Shown here piece by piece: positions 29,501 to 36,974 of a DNA stretch of 64,000 nt. A program made the position numbers and the translations under genes. This DNA comes from Thalassomonas viridans (GTDB lineage Bacteria; Pseudomonadota; Gammaproteobacteria; Enterobacterales; Alteromonadaceae): assembly GCF_000948985.2 (NCBI RefSeq), contig NZ_CP059733.1:124001-188000 (forward strand). The letters run 5' to 3'. The notes beneath the pieces were generated by a model. That model did no database searches. It was not told where the DNA came from and saw only the letters and a program-made list of their open reading frames with translations. Each line of letters starts with the position of its first letter. Position 1 is the stretch's first letter.

Positions 29501-31376
29501 ATATAACACTTTAGGCGAAATAACCTGGCAGGCACAGGGACAAACCGGGGCCAGCAACAATGCGTGCAATAGCAGTGTTGCCGGCACAGCTAAGGTCACA
29601 TTCGGTTATGACAACCTCGGCGGCCGGGATAGCATCAGCTATGGCGACGGCACACCGACACGCACCTTTACCCTGGACAATAACGGCAATGTCACCGGCA
29701 TTACCGGCGACGGTTACCAGCAAAGCTATCAGTACAACAACCGGCGTTTGCTGGAAAAGGAAACCTTAAGCGTTGACGGCAAGACCTTTACTCTGGACTA
29801 CGGTTATGACGGCTTAGGGGCACTGAACAGCCTCGCCTATCCTGACGGCAAGGGTGCAGTTAACTTTGCACCAAACGGTTTTGGCCAGGCAACGCAGGCC
29901 ATCCGTGTGGATGGCAGCGACAGTACAGTATTTGTTAAAGGCGGCAGTGATAAGGTCAGCTATCACCCCAACGGCACCATAAATACCTTTACCTACGGCA
30001 ATAACCTGGTGCATAAAACCACGTTGAACAGCCGCCAGCTGCCGCAGCTGATACACGATTACCTGGGCGGCACCAGCAAGGTGAAGCTGAGCTACGGTTA
30101 CGACAACAATAACAATATCACCAGTATCATTAACGGTGTTGACAGCAACTTTAGCCTGAGCGCCTTAACTTACGACGGCCTGGACAGGTTAAAAAGCACT
30201 ACAGGCAACAGCGCCGGTATCGGCAGCAGCGCCCTGAGCTATGATGCCCTGGGCAATATCCGTCGCTACAGCAATACCAGCGTGCTTAATTCTTCAAACC
30301 TGACCTACGGCTATAACGGCAGTTTCCGCCTGAGCAGCGTGACCGGCACCGGCAGCGAAGGTTATAACTTCAGCCAAAGCGGCAGTTACGACAGCCGCGG
30401 CAACGTCACCCACAACGGCAAACGCAGTTTCAGCTACAACCTGGCGAACCAGATGGAGGCATCCGGTGCCAACCGTTACCTGTATGACGGCTATGACCGT
30501 CGTATCAAAGCCACTGATAGCAAGGGCACCAGCTACAGCATGTACAGCCAGCAGGGGCGCTTGCTGTACCGGGAAACGGCCAAAGGGGGTATCAGTTATA
30601 TTTACCTCGGGGACAAGCTGGTGGCTAAAACCGGCGCCGGTGTGGTGACCAAAAGCGATGATGCCGGTTATAACAGCGTGATGAACTTCAAGCCGTTTGG
30701 GGAAACCATAGAAGCCCCCAATGACGAGATAGGTTATACCGGGCATAAGTTTGATACCGACCTGGGGCTGAGTTATATGCAGGCACGATACTATGATCCA
30801 GTCATAGGTCGTTTCTACAGTAACGATCCGGTTGGCTTCAGGGATGTGTATAGCTTTAACCGCTACGTTTATGCTAATAATAATCCGTATAAATATATTG
30901 ATCCAACAGGAAAAATTCCACTTATCCCTATTGCTATTTTTATAGCTAAAGAGGCTGCGGGAGAAGCTTTTGAACAAGCAACAGGTATTCCTGCTCCAAC
31001 ACTGAAAAATGCTGGTAAAGCCGCAGGTAAACAAGTATTAAAGTCTACCCGTAAACTGAGGGGCGGCACTTTCAATAAAGCAAAAAAAGACAGGATTAAT
31101 GAAGCAGGCGGCACTTGTGAGTATTGTCAAAATGCAAAGGCAACCCAAGGAGATCATGCTAAAACCCTTAATTCATTCAAAAAAGACGTGAATGAAGGTA
31201 AAATGACTGCCGCAGAAGCTAAAACGGTTGCAAATGGTAAAGATAATATCGTTGCTTCTTGTAAACAATGTAATCAGGTTGATAAGCATACAAAAGATCT
31301 GGGAACAGGGCCCGGGAAATATAACCCACCAAATCCAAATGAGCGTGTTCAAGCAATGCTTAAAGAAATTAAGTAG
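26571..31376 (+). CDS. Secreted Rhs/YD-repeat protein with C-terminal HNH-type nuclease toxin
   Basis: The 1601-residue protein starts with a Sec signal (about 1-24). It has an N-terminal SpvB/YD-like region, YD repeats from about 640, and the core end GLSYMQARYYDP near 1400. The pair DPVGF and DPTGK, 20 residues apart, resembles the Rhs autocleavage site. The variable tip (about 1445-1601) has a hydrophobic segment, a Lys-rich stretch and a zinc nuclease-like pattern: CEYC (Cys1516, Cys1519), GDH, a conserved Asn and CKQCN. No PAAR, VgrG or T6SS gene is near, so export seems to be by Sec. The core lacks the HTD-LGSP strand carried by the upstream protein. Confidence 0.9.
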   Translation: MRMNAYLTAVFCTVFLLISFSASASDDISAPPALPPSMEDEVVSSASDDFIGDFITIPQTQNEAKLGASIFGDEIDLYSGGVTFKRSDVRLAPVGDLDIGYTMSYSVNMPQVSGWLEELPRIQSSYGYSRDLAEQFTQSKAAKTGNYCSTDYTIEGGAAYIGAKSFYSTPTLIVPGKVNERLLINDNTSSPGSDTFITKNGWSVACFNSQETGVQGFIAKAPNGTKYYFDVYGNRGGVAQTSRTKLDKFTLQTSLNDVMDASDDVAFTQVNEALFVSKIEDRFGNWAKFEYTPLQYYKIGVDPSDRLVSNQLKKISTSDGQQITVDFDGVNKTVSANGRQWQYAFIAENKFKVVLPSKKEWVYNFFPATSPFLKLNQNGLQCNAALHPQDSETVTIEHPTGAVGSFSFNLTRIDLANSNDRIACSSAFSLREKAITYSANKQYKWSYGYSTNKGQFRGGNITEAHKLQGVVPGNIDRYLNKKTTVTLPDQTSEVYFINRDEDSGNFGSINAVQYFDKTATLKREIQSTYQQLPHLGSQVQGWYWHLGLQELYVKKAELTVDKSTGDSYLSEYQDFNFFGQPGINRQKFTAGNSLSKREKYFKYGFVHDYDNWAINQPASTAVSASGQAGSYTELSKTTYKKVSYANQYADLLLPDAAFEYGQRIKTYQSYDAQGNIKRIEFNIPRTTGTGNRFIEYTNYKRGQPQTMTVPSRTGTGSISASRTLDDNGWITSTTDYHGVKTGYKYDVMGRLVSIDLANDTTYGNNWLDTHFQWNDTTNTRTVSRCTLDSTKTACVAGTTALIVNEEHDALLRLTGATEENKINVSAGSNVRYQNFAYDYNNRSTFTSFLSNSSTETKGITTTYDALGRIGSVASTGSGTVNYDYLPGNSIKVTDGKGNVTTTTYLAYGTPDYQQTIAIASPEGVTTDIAVNLFGNIISIRQSGTQGYAVEQTEYRAYDAQQRLCQIKRTDVGTTVIGYNTLGEITWQAQGQTGASNNACNSSVAGTAKVTFGYDNLGGRDSISYGDGTPTRTFTLDNNGNVTGITGDGYQQSYQYNNRRLLEKETLSVDGKTFTLDYGYDGLGALNSLAYPDGKGAVNFAPNGFGQATQAIRVDGSDSTVFVKGGSDKVSYHPNGTINTFTYGNNLVHKTTLNSRQLPQLIHDYLGGTSKVKLSYGYDNNNNITSIINGVDSNFSLSALTYDGLDRLKSTTGNSAGIGSSALSYDALGNIRRYSNTSVLNSSNLTYGYNGSFRLSSVTGTGSEGYNFSQSGSYDSRGNVTHNGKRSFSYNLANQMEASGANRYLYDGYDRRIKATDSKGTSYSMYSQQGRLLYRETAKGGISYIYLGDKLVAKTGAGVVTKSDDAGYNSVMNFKPFGETIEAPNDEIGYTGHKFDTDLGLSYMQARYYDPVIGRFYSNDPVGFRDVYSFNRYVYANNNPYKYIDPTGKIPLIPIAIFIAKEAAGEAFEQATGIPAPTLKNAGKAAGKQVLKSTRKLRGGTFNKAKKDRINEAGGTCEYCQNAKATQGDHAKTLNSFKKDVNEGKMTAAEAKTVANGKDNIVASCKQCNQVDKHTKDLGTGPGKYNPPNPNERVQAMLKEIK
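29554..30787 (+). repeat. Rhs core repeat, copy A (in the active gene)
   Basis: 1234 bp repeated at 33152-34385 with a constant offset of 3598 bp and no indel. A further copy of its 3' ~850-880 bp starts at 35450. Differences are scattered substitutions, many of them synonymous. Confidence 0.95.
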
Positions 31377-31385
31377 GTTTATTTA

Positions 31386-31919
31386 ATGAAAGAAGAAGAT
31401 ATAAAAAGGCTCAACGCAAAAATTATTGAAATGGTTTTGGCAATTGACCTCGTTGAATCTGAATGTGATTTATTCAGGTTGGAAGATCATTTTGGAACAA
31501 CCTATCGTCAAGCTGTTGCTAAAGTAGATGATGAAATCTCGGTTGTTTTTAGCCTTCCTCAAGGAAAAACCAGCAATATTTATATATTAGCTAGTGATGG
31601 TCAAACAGATTTACTTCGAAATATTTTGGCTAATATTGAGGAATCTGAAAAAGAAACCAATATAGCGCTCGGTAACTTGCTGCTGCTCAATTCTGAAGAG
31701 TTGATAAAAAGAGATATCTGCGGGGTTATATTTCTCCCTGTTGATATTTCTAATGTCTTAGATTCACTTCCAAATAATTTTTGTTTTGAAAATAATGAGT
31801 ATAAATTTTTACTTGTAACTTTCATAACAAATGAAGAGCACCAAGTTTGGAAGAACAAGGGCCATGATGCACTAATGGACTACTTTACTGATAATGATAA
31901 AGATTTATTATTATTTTAA
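31386..31919 (+). CDS. Immunity protein for the active Rhs toxin (SUFU-like)
   Basis: The 177-residue acidic, AT-rich gene begins 9 bp after the Rhs gene, the standard immunity position. The second half (YKFLLVTFITNEEHQVWKNK, then DALMDYF) resembles the C-terminal part of suppressor-of-fused-like immunity proteins. It is clearly related to the product at 32542-33078 (GVIFLPVDISNVLDSLPNNF versus GLFFSRVRFYEFFDDIPDTF). Cognate toxins also resemble each other, which supports the pairing. The family name is tentative; the immunity role is inferred from position. Confidence 0.75.
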   Translation: MKEEDIKRLNAKIIEMVLAIDLVESECDLFRLEDHFGTTYRQAVAKVDDEISVVFSLPQGKTSNIYILASDGQTDLLRNILANIEESEKETNIALGNLLLLNSEELIKRDICGVIFLPVDISNVLDSLPNNFCFENNEYKFLLVTFITNEEHQVWKNKGHDALMDYFTDNDKDLLLF

Positions 31920-31964
31920 TAAAAATTAAGTAGTTGCAGTTCATTTTAAGAACCAAATTAACTT

Positions 31965-31991
31965 TGCCTCGTTTTTACGGGGCATTTTTTT
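31965..31991 (+). terminator. Terminator closing the active toxin/immunity module
   Basis: TGCCTCG and CGGGGCA pair around TTTTTA and are followed by seven T. Similar GCC-rich stems close the other cassettes in this locus (33112, 35363, 37217). Confidence 0.85.
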
Positions 31992-32110
31992 GCGTAATTG
32001 ACAGCCTGTATATGTGCGACCTTGCTAGCAGGTCGATCGGGTGATAGTAGGAGAAATGATCAACCCAGGCTAGCCGGGTGGACAAATAATCGCAGCGCCG
32101 CTAATGAGCT

Positions 32111-32545
32111 TTGGCATATTTTAGTGACTTTCCTGGTCCAGAAAGTTTGTCACTGGTGGTCCAAATGATTAGCTTTTGTGGTCCAAAGATAGCGGAATAT
32201 ACACTTAAGCAAGATATCGGTAAAAGGATGCGAAGTTCTAATCGATTCAAGCAGGAAAAGAAGGAACTTAAACAAAGAAAACAAAAGTGTGAGTATTGTA
32301 GTGAGAACAATGCAAGCCAAGTAGATCATATGGAGTCTGTGAGTGATTTTTCTGACTCTGTTTTAGAAGGCAATCTTACTGTGAATGAAGCTGAGGAATT
32401 GACAAATAATTCAGCAAATTTTGCTGATAGTTGTGGCGGTTCAACAGGTAGCTGTAACCAACAAAAAGACAAGAAATCCGCATCTGAATTTGGTGGAGAT
32501 AACTCATCTGATAGAATTAAGCGAAGAAAAAGGAATTATTTATGA
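32111..32545 (+). CDS. Orphan Rhs toxin tip without core (HNH-like)
   Basis: The frame is 144 residues. Residues from about 35 onward resemble the tip of the active Rhs protein: a Lys/Arg-rich stretch, CEYC, VDH, an NSANFADSC stretch and CNQQKDKK. An insertion (CGGSTGSC) splits the last zinc pair. There is no Rhs core and no convincing ribosome site, so it is probably a displaced, silent toxin fragment. Its stop overlaps the start of the next gene (ATGA), a typical toxin/immunity coupling. The first ~30 residues may be remnant sequence rather than toxin. Confidence 0.6.
   Translation: MAYFSDFPGPESLSLVVQMISFCGPKIAEYTLKQDIGKRMRSSNRFKQEKKELKQRKQKCEYCSENNASQVDHMESVSDFSDSVLEGNLTVNEAEELTNNSANFADSCGGSTGSCNQQKDKKSASEFGGDNSSDRIKRRKRNYL
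32134..32185. mobile_element. Possible transposon-end remnant: three TGGTCCA boxes
   Basis: TGGTCCA occurs at 32134, 32157 and 32179, about 22 bp apart. Regular short repeats of this spacing resemble the multiple transposase-binding sites at the ends of IS21- or Tn7-like elements. No transposase gene is present, and the repeats fall inside the start of the orphan toxin frame. This is pattern-based and weak. Confidence 0.25.
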
Positions 32546-33078
32546 GCATGCAAAAGACCTTTGAAGATTATATTGCTGATTTTATATCAGCAATACCCAT
32601 AGTAGATTCTAAGGATATGTTTTTTTTATCTAAAGAGCGAAATGGTAAAGAAGTGGACTTTGTTGCATTTGCACCAATAAAGCTGACGGATTTACATATA
32701 ATTTTTACCATTATAGATAATAAAAAAGATATATATGTGACGGTAACAGATGGGCCTGTTGATGATATAGCGACAATCCTTGATGCTCTACAGGGCGGCT
32801 TTGAAGACTCAAGAACTGATCGGGGGGATGTACTAGCTCTCAAGAATGAATTTTTACAAAGCTATGGAGTGTTTGGTTTATTTTTTAGCCGTGTGCGATT
32901 TTATGAGTTTTTTGATGACATACCAGATACTTTTGACTTTAACGGCCAAAGTTACTCTGTGAAAGCTGTTGTGTTTTTGTCACAAAAGGAAACGGATGTT
33001 TTTGACAAAAATGAAGATGCTTTTTATGACTTATTTGATGATAAAGATGTAGTAAAATTTAACCAATTACTTCAATAA
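32542..33078 (+). CDS. Immunity protein for the orphan tip (SUFU-like)
   Basis: The 178-residue acidic protein is a diverged paralogue of the one at 31386. Both have a central VTDG/ASDG turn, a GLFF/GVIF strand, and a closing VVFLSQKETDVFDKNEDAFYD-like block. It is coupled to the orphan toxin by a 4-bp overlap. Keeping an intact immunity gene next to a coreless toxin would protect the cell against sister cells that deploy this tip. Its stop codon is in frame with the following silent core, with no stop between them. Confidence 0.7.
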   Translation: MSMQKTFEDYIADFISAIPIVDSKDMFFLSKERNGKEVDFVAFAPIKLTDLHIIFTIIDNKKDIYVTVTDGPVDDIATILDALQGGFEDSRTDRGDVLALKNEFLQSYGVFGLFFSRVRFYEFFDDIPDTFDFNGQSYSVKAVVFLSQKETDVFDKNEDAFYDLFDDKDVVKFNQLLQ

Positions 33079-33111
33079 AAAACAAAAAGGCCCCCTAAAG
33101 TACATGTAAGA

Positions 33112-33149
33112 AAAATAAAGCCTCGTAATATTTGCGGGGCTTTATTTTT
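33112..33149 (+). terminator. Terminator abutting the second Rhs core copy
   Basis: AAAATAAAGCCTCG and CGGGGCTTTATTTT form a 14-bp stem (one G-T pair), and the last T of the run is directly next to the first base of core homology (33152). The symmetrical A/T runs make it bidirectional. Confidence 0.9.
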
Positions 33150-33150
33150 A

Positions 33151-34971
33151 GGCAACAATGCGTGCAATAGCAGTGTTGCCGGCACAGCTAAGGTCACATT
33201 CGGTTATGACAACCTCGGCGGCCGGCGTACCATCAGCTATGGCGACGGCACACCGACACGCACCTTTACGCTGGACAATAACGGTGATGTCATCGGCATT
33301 ACCGGCGACGGTTACCAGCAAAGCTACCAGTACAACAACCGGCGCTTGCTGGAAAAGGAAACCTTAAGCGTTGACGGCAAAATCTTTACCCTGGACTACG
33401 GTTATGACGCCTTAGGCACTCTGAGCAGCCTCGCCTACCCTGACGGCAAGGGCGCAGTTAACTTTGCGCCGAACGGTTTTGGCCAGGCAACGCAGGCCAT
33501 CCGTGTGGATGGCAGCGACAGTACAGTATTTGTTAAAGGTGGCAACGATAAGGCCAGCTATCACCCCAACGGCACCATAAATACCTTTACCTACGGCAAT
33601 AACCTGGTGCATAAAACCACGTTGAACAGCCGCCAGCTGCCGCAGCTGATACACGATTACCTGGGCAGCACCAGCAAAGTGAAACTGGGTTACAGTTATG
33701 ACAACAATAACAATATCACCAGTATCATTAACGGTGTTGACAGCAACTTTAGCCTGAGCGCCTTAACTTACGACGGCCTGGACAGGTTAAAAAGCACTAC
33801 AGGCAACAGCGCCGGTATCGGCAGCAGCGCCCTGAGCTATGACGCCCTGGGCAATATCCGCAGCTACAGCAATACCAGCGTGCTTAACCCGTCAAACCTG
33901 ACCTACGGCTATAACAGCAGTTTCCGCCTGAGCAGTGTCAGCGGCACCGGCAGCGAAGGTTATAACTTCAGCCAAAGCGGCAGTTACGACAACCGCGGCA
34001 ACGTTACCCACAACGGCAAACGCAGTTTCAGCTACAACCTGGCGAACCAGATGACGGCATCCGGTGCCAACCGCTACCTGTATGACGGCTATAATCGCCG
34101 TATCAAAACCACCGACAGCAAAGGAACCGGCTACAGCATGTACAGCCAGCAGGGACGTTTGCTGTACCGGGAAACGGTCAAAGGCGGTATCAGTTATATT
34201 TACCTCGGGGACAAGCTGGTGGCTAAAACCGGCGCCGGTGTGGTGACCAAAAGCGACGATGCCGGTTATAACAGCGTGATGAACTTCAAGCCGTTTGGGG
34301 AAACCATAGAAGCGGCGAATGACGAGGTAGGTTATACCGGGCATAAGTTTGATACCGACCTGGGGCTGAGTTATATGCAGGCACGGTATTATGATCCGGC
34401 GATTGGCAAGTTCAACCAGCCGGATCCGGTTGATGTATTGGGACACCTTGCCAGAGGGAGTATCGTGCATGGATTCAATCCATATACATATGCGAACAAT
34501 AATCCGTATAAGTATATTGACCCTACAGGTAAAATACCTGCATTATTACTTTTTGCTCCTGAGATAGTTGCTCTTGGGAAAGCCACTCTATTTGTCGGTT
34601 CAGCAGGTGTTGCTGGATATGCCGGTTCAGAAGCCATTAACACCTATAATGAATCATCTAAAGATGAACCTGTTAAGGATAAAAAAAGAAAATATACAAA
34701 AAAAGATCGGAAAAAAATGTATGAAACCGCTGATGGAAAATGTGAATATTGTGGAGACGATATCACAATGGATCCCGGTACTGGGAAATCAATGGAGGGT
34801 GACCATATTATCCCCTGGGTTGATGGAGGGCAAACGGATGAAAATAATGGAGCCGCTACCTGTCGTGATTGCAACCGGTCTAAAGGTAAGAAAAGGTTAG
34901 GAGAAAAGGGAGATCAATTTCCACCCAAAGACCCTAATGATAGAATTAAAGATAAAATGCTTAAAGAGTGA
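33151..34971 (+). CDS. Silent Rhs core fragment plus HNH nuclease tip (cassette B)
   Basis: Bases 33152-34385 copy 29554-30787 of the active gene without any indel. The frame is open from the immunity stop at 33078, but the first possible start is a TTG at 33346, deep inside the core, with no ribosome site; it is probably not expressed. After ARYYDP the sequence diverges to a new tip with a hydrophobic helix, a Lys-rich stretch and a clear HNH nuclease: CEYCG, GDHIIPW, NNGA and CRDCNRSKG. The first cleavage motif is DPVD, not DPVG. Recombination in the core would place this tip on the active gene. Confidence 0.88.
   Translation, partial: GNNACNSSVAGTAKVTFGYDNLGGRRTISYGDGTPTRTFTLDNNGDVIGITGDGYQQSYQYNNRRLLEKETLSVDGKIFTLDYGYDALGTLSSLAYPDGKGAVNFAPNGFGQATQAIRVDGSDSTVFVKGGNDKASYHPNGTINTFTYGNNLVHKTTLNSRQLPQLIHDYLGSTSKVKLGYSYDNNNNITSIINGVDSNFSLSALTYDGLDRLKSTTGNSAGIGSSALSYDALGNIRSYSNTSVLNPSNLTYGYNSSFRLSSVSGTGSEGYNFSQSGSYDNRGNVTHNGKRSFSYNLANQMTASGANRYLYDGYNRRIKTTDSKGTGYSMYSQQGRLLYRETVKGGISYIYLGDKLVAKTGAGVVTKSDDAGYNSVMNFKPFGETIEAANDEVGYTGHKFDTDLGLSYMQARYYDPAIGKFNQPDPVDVLGHLARGSIVHGFNPYTYANNNPYKYIDPTGKIPALLLFAPEIVALGKATLFVGSAGVAGYAGSEAINTYNESSKDEPVKDKKRKYTKKDRKKMYETADGKCEYCGDDITMDPGTGKSMEGDHIIPWVDGGQTDENNGAATCRDCNRSKGKKRLGEKGDQFPPKDPNDRIKDKMLKE
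33152..34385 (+). repeat. Rhs core repeat, copy B
   Basis: Direct repeat of 29554-30787. The left boundary is exactly at the end of a terminator hairpin; the right boundary is at codons for ARYYDP. Confidence 0.95.
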
Positions 34972-34976
34972 ATATA

Positions 34977-35237
34977 ATGAATTTTAAATCTAACTTAGGT
35001 GTATTTGTTTGTCCTCATATTTTTAATAATACAAGACCTGTGTTATACGTTGTACATGAAGATAATGAGTGGCAGTGTTTATGTGGATTAGATGATCATG
35101 ATGAAAATGGTCATCTAGTTGGCATGGGTCATTTAGTAGAAAGGGATCCAACAATTGATTCCTTGCATGACTTACCAAATAACTGGGAAGCAGAAAGGAG
35201 TTCAGTGAATGATCGTTGGCTACGAACTAAATGCTAA
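34977..35237 (+). CDS. Immunity protein for cassette B (DUF2185-like)
   Basis: The ATG at 34977 gives 86 residues; a GTG at 34968 overlapping the toxin stop would give 89. AAAGAG lies 9 nt before the ATG. The sequence (VFVCPHIFNNTRPVLYV, EWQCLCG, GMGHLVERDPTIDSLHDLP, WEAER) resembles small DUF2185/Imm33-type proteins. Position directly after a nuclease tip supports an immunity role. The frame is AT-rich, like the tips and unlike the core. Confidence 0.72.
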   Translation: MNFKSNLGVFVCPHIFNNTRPVLYVVHEDNEWQCLCGLDDHDENGHLVGMGHLVERDPTIDSLHDLPNNWEAERSSVNDRWLRTKC

Positions 35238-35362
35238 CTAAATAAAGTATATCTGCAAAATTTTACATATTTATGTCTCGTTTTTAGGGTAACACTGGAA
35301 CGTAAAAGAAAAAAGGTCTCTACAAGCTAAAAGAAATTAAATAAGATCAAAGGTTAGAACTT

Positions 35363-35389
35363 AAAGCCTCACACATGTGGGGCTTTTTT
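35363..35389 (+). terminator. Terminator closing cassette B
   Basis: AAAGCCTCACA and TGTGGGGCTTT pair around a very short loop (one mispaired position), followed by a T run. The first ATG of the next open frame (35375) lies inside this hairpin, which argues against that frame being translated independently. Confidence 0.85.
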
Positions 35390-36970
35390 ATTTCAATGAA
35401 CTTGAAATTCCATGTATTTATGGCACGACAACACAGTATATGTCTCGGCGGCAACGATAAGGCCAGCTATCACCCCAACGGCGCCATAAATACCTTTACC
35501 TACGGCAATAACCTGGTGCATAAAACCACGTTGAATAGCCGTCAGTTGCCGCAGCAGATACACGATTATCTGGGCAGCACCAGCAAGGTGAAACTGGGTT
35601 ACAGTTATGACAACAATAACAATATCACCAGTATCATTAACGGTGTTGACAGCAACTTTAGCCTGAGCGCCTTAACTTACGACGGCCTGGACAGGTTAAA
35701 AAGCACTACAGGCAACAGCGCCGGTATCGGCAGCAGCGCCCTGAGCTATGACGCCCTGGGCAATATCCGTAGCTATAGCAATACCAGCGTGCTTAACCCG
35801 TCAAACCTGACCTACGGCTATAACAGCAGTTTCCGCCTGACCAGCGTGACCGGCACCGGCAGCGAAGGTTATAACTTCAGCCAAAGCGGCAGTTACGACA
35901 ATCGCGGCAACGTTACCCACAACGGCAAACGAGATTTCAGCTACAACCTGGCGAACCAGATGACGGCATCCGGCAGCAACCGCTATCTGTATGACGGCTA
36001 TAACCGGCGTATCAAAACCACCGACAGCAAGGGCACCAGCTACAGCATGTACAGCCAGCAGGGACGTTTGCTGTACCGGGAAACGGCCAAAGGGGGTATC
36101 AGTTACATTTACCTCGGGGACAAGCTGGTGGCTAAAACCGGCACCGGTGTGGTGACCAAAAGTGATGATGCCGCTTATAACAGCGTGATGAACTTCAAGC
36201 CGTTTGGTGAGACTATAGAGGCAGCAAATGATGAAATAGGCTTTACCGGACATAAGTTTGATACGGATTTGGGGTTGAGTTATATGCAGGCACGATACTA
36301 TGATCCAGTCATCGGGCGTTTTTACTCTAATGATCCTGTTGATGCGATTGGGCATATTGGACGTGGTAATTCTATTCATGGCTTTAATAGGTATACTCAT
36401 GCGAATAACAACCCATATAAATATGTTGACCCAGATGGTGAATTTGGGATTATTGGTGCATTAATTGGAGCAGCCGTTGAAACTGGTGCCCAATTAATTA
36501 GTAATGGTGGCGATTTTTCTAAATTAGATGGCACCAATATAGCAGTTGCTGCGGCTGTTGGTGCTGTAACTGGTGGTATTGGAGGCCGACTGGCCTCTAG
36601 TGCAGCTAAAGGTACAATGTCTGTTAGCAACGCTGTTACTACTACTGCTTCTGTTGGAGGGACTGCTAGTGGTGTTGGTGCTGTTGTTGCTGGAGAATTA
36701 AATGGTCAATCTGCTACTGCAAGTGAAGTTGGTGCGGCTGTTGTAGGTGGAGCACTAGGCTCAGGTGCGGGTGCTAAAATAGCTACAGGTTTCGCTAAAA
36801 CATTAGAAAAAGGTTTTGGTGGCCTTAACTCAGCGATATCATCTACTACCAGAAGTGGAATGATTGGTGATACAGTTGAAACTGGAACATCAGCTCTTCA
36901 AAGGACGGGCGAAGCTGTTGCTAAAGCTGCTTCTAACCTTGGTCAGAAAGCTTATAATGAGAATCAATAA
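35375..36970 (+). CDS. Silent Rhs core fragment plus glycine-rich membrane-active-like tip (cassette C)
   Basis: Core homology starts at 35450 (matching 33541 of cassette B) and runs about 880 bp to near 36330. The 5' start codons (35375, 35396) are in or just after a terminator with no ribosome site, so the cassette is probably silent. The tip after DPDGE is unlike the other three: no CxxC or HNH, but long Gly/Ala/Val-rich stretches (IIGALIGAAVETGAQLI, AVAAAVGAVTGGIGGRLA, AAVVGGALGSGAGAKIA) that look like glycine-zipper, membrane-inserting segments. The immunity gene encodes a two-helix membrane protein, which fits a pore-forming toxin. Confidence 0.82.
   Translation: MWGFFISMNLKFHVFMARQHSICLGGNDKASYHPNGAINTFTYGNNLVHKTTLNSRQLPQQIHDYLGSTSKVKLGYSYDNNNNITSIINGVDSNFSLSALTYDGLDRLKSTTGNSAGIGSSALSYDALGNIRSYSNTSVLNPSNLTYGYNSSFRLTSVTGTGSEGYNFSQSGSYDNRGNVTHNGKRDFSYNLANQMTASGSNRYLYDGYNRRIKTTDSKGTSYSMYSQQGRLLYRETAKGGISYIYLGDKLVAKTGTGVVTKSDDAAYNSVMNFKPFGETIEAANDEIGFTGHKFDTDLGLSYMQARYYDPVIGRFYSNDPVDAIGHIGRGNSIHGFNRYTHANNNPYKYVDPDGEFGIIGALIGAAVETGAQLISNGGDFSKLDGTNIAVAAAVGAVTGGIGGRLASSAAKGTMSVSNAVTTTASVGGTASGVGAVVAGELNGQSATASEVGAAVVGGALGSGAGAKIATGFAKTLEKGFGGLNSAISSTTRSGMIGDTVETGTSALQRTGEAVAKAASNLGQKAYNENQ
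35450..36330 (+). repeat. Rhs core repeat, copy C (shorter)
   Basis: Starts GGCAACGATAAGGCC, matching 33541 of copy B (offset 1909). At its right end it follows copy A (GATACTATGATCCAGTCAT), not copy B, so it is a mosaic of the two. Confidence 0.93.
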
Positions 36971-36974
36971 ATTT

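Noticed and set aside
29560-29769. Identical short plus-strand frames at 29560 and 33158 (MRAIAVLPAQL...)
   Set aside because: Out-of-frame readings of the repeated Rhs core; the Rhs frame is the coding one.
30294-31034. Long minus-strand frames opposite the Rhs core (also near 33892 and 35801)
   Set aside because: They mirror the three core copies and exist only because the Rhs core codon pattern is open on the other strand; no start signals or family features.
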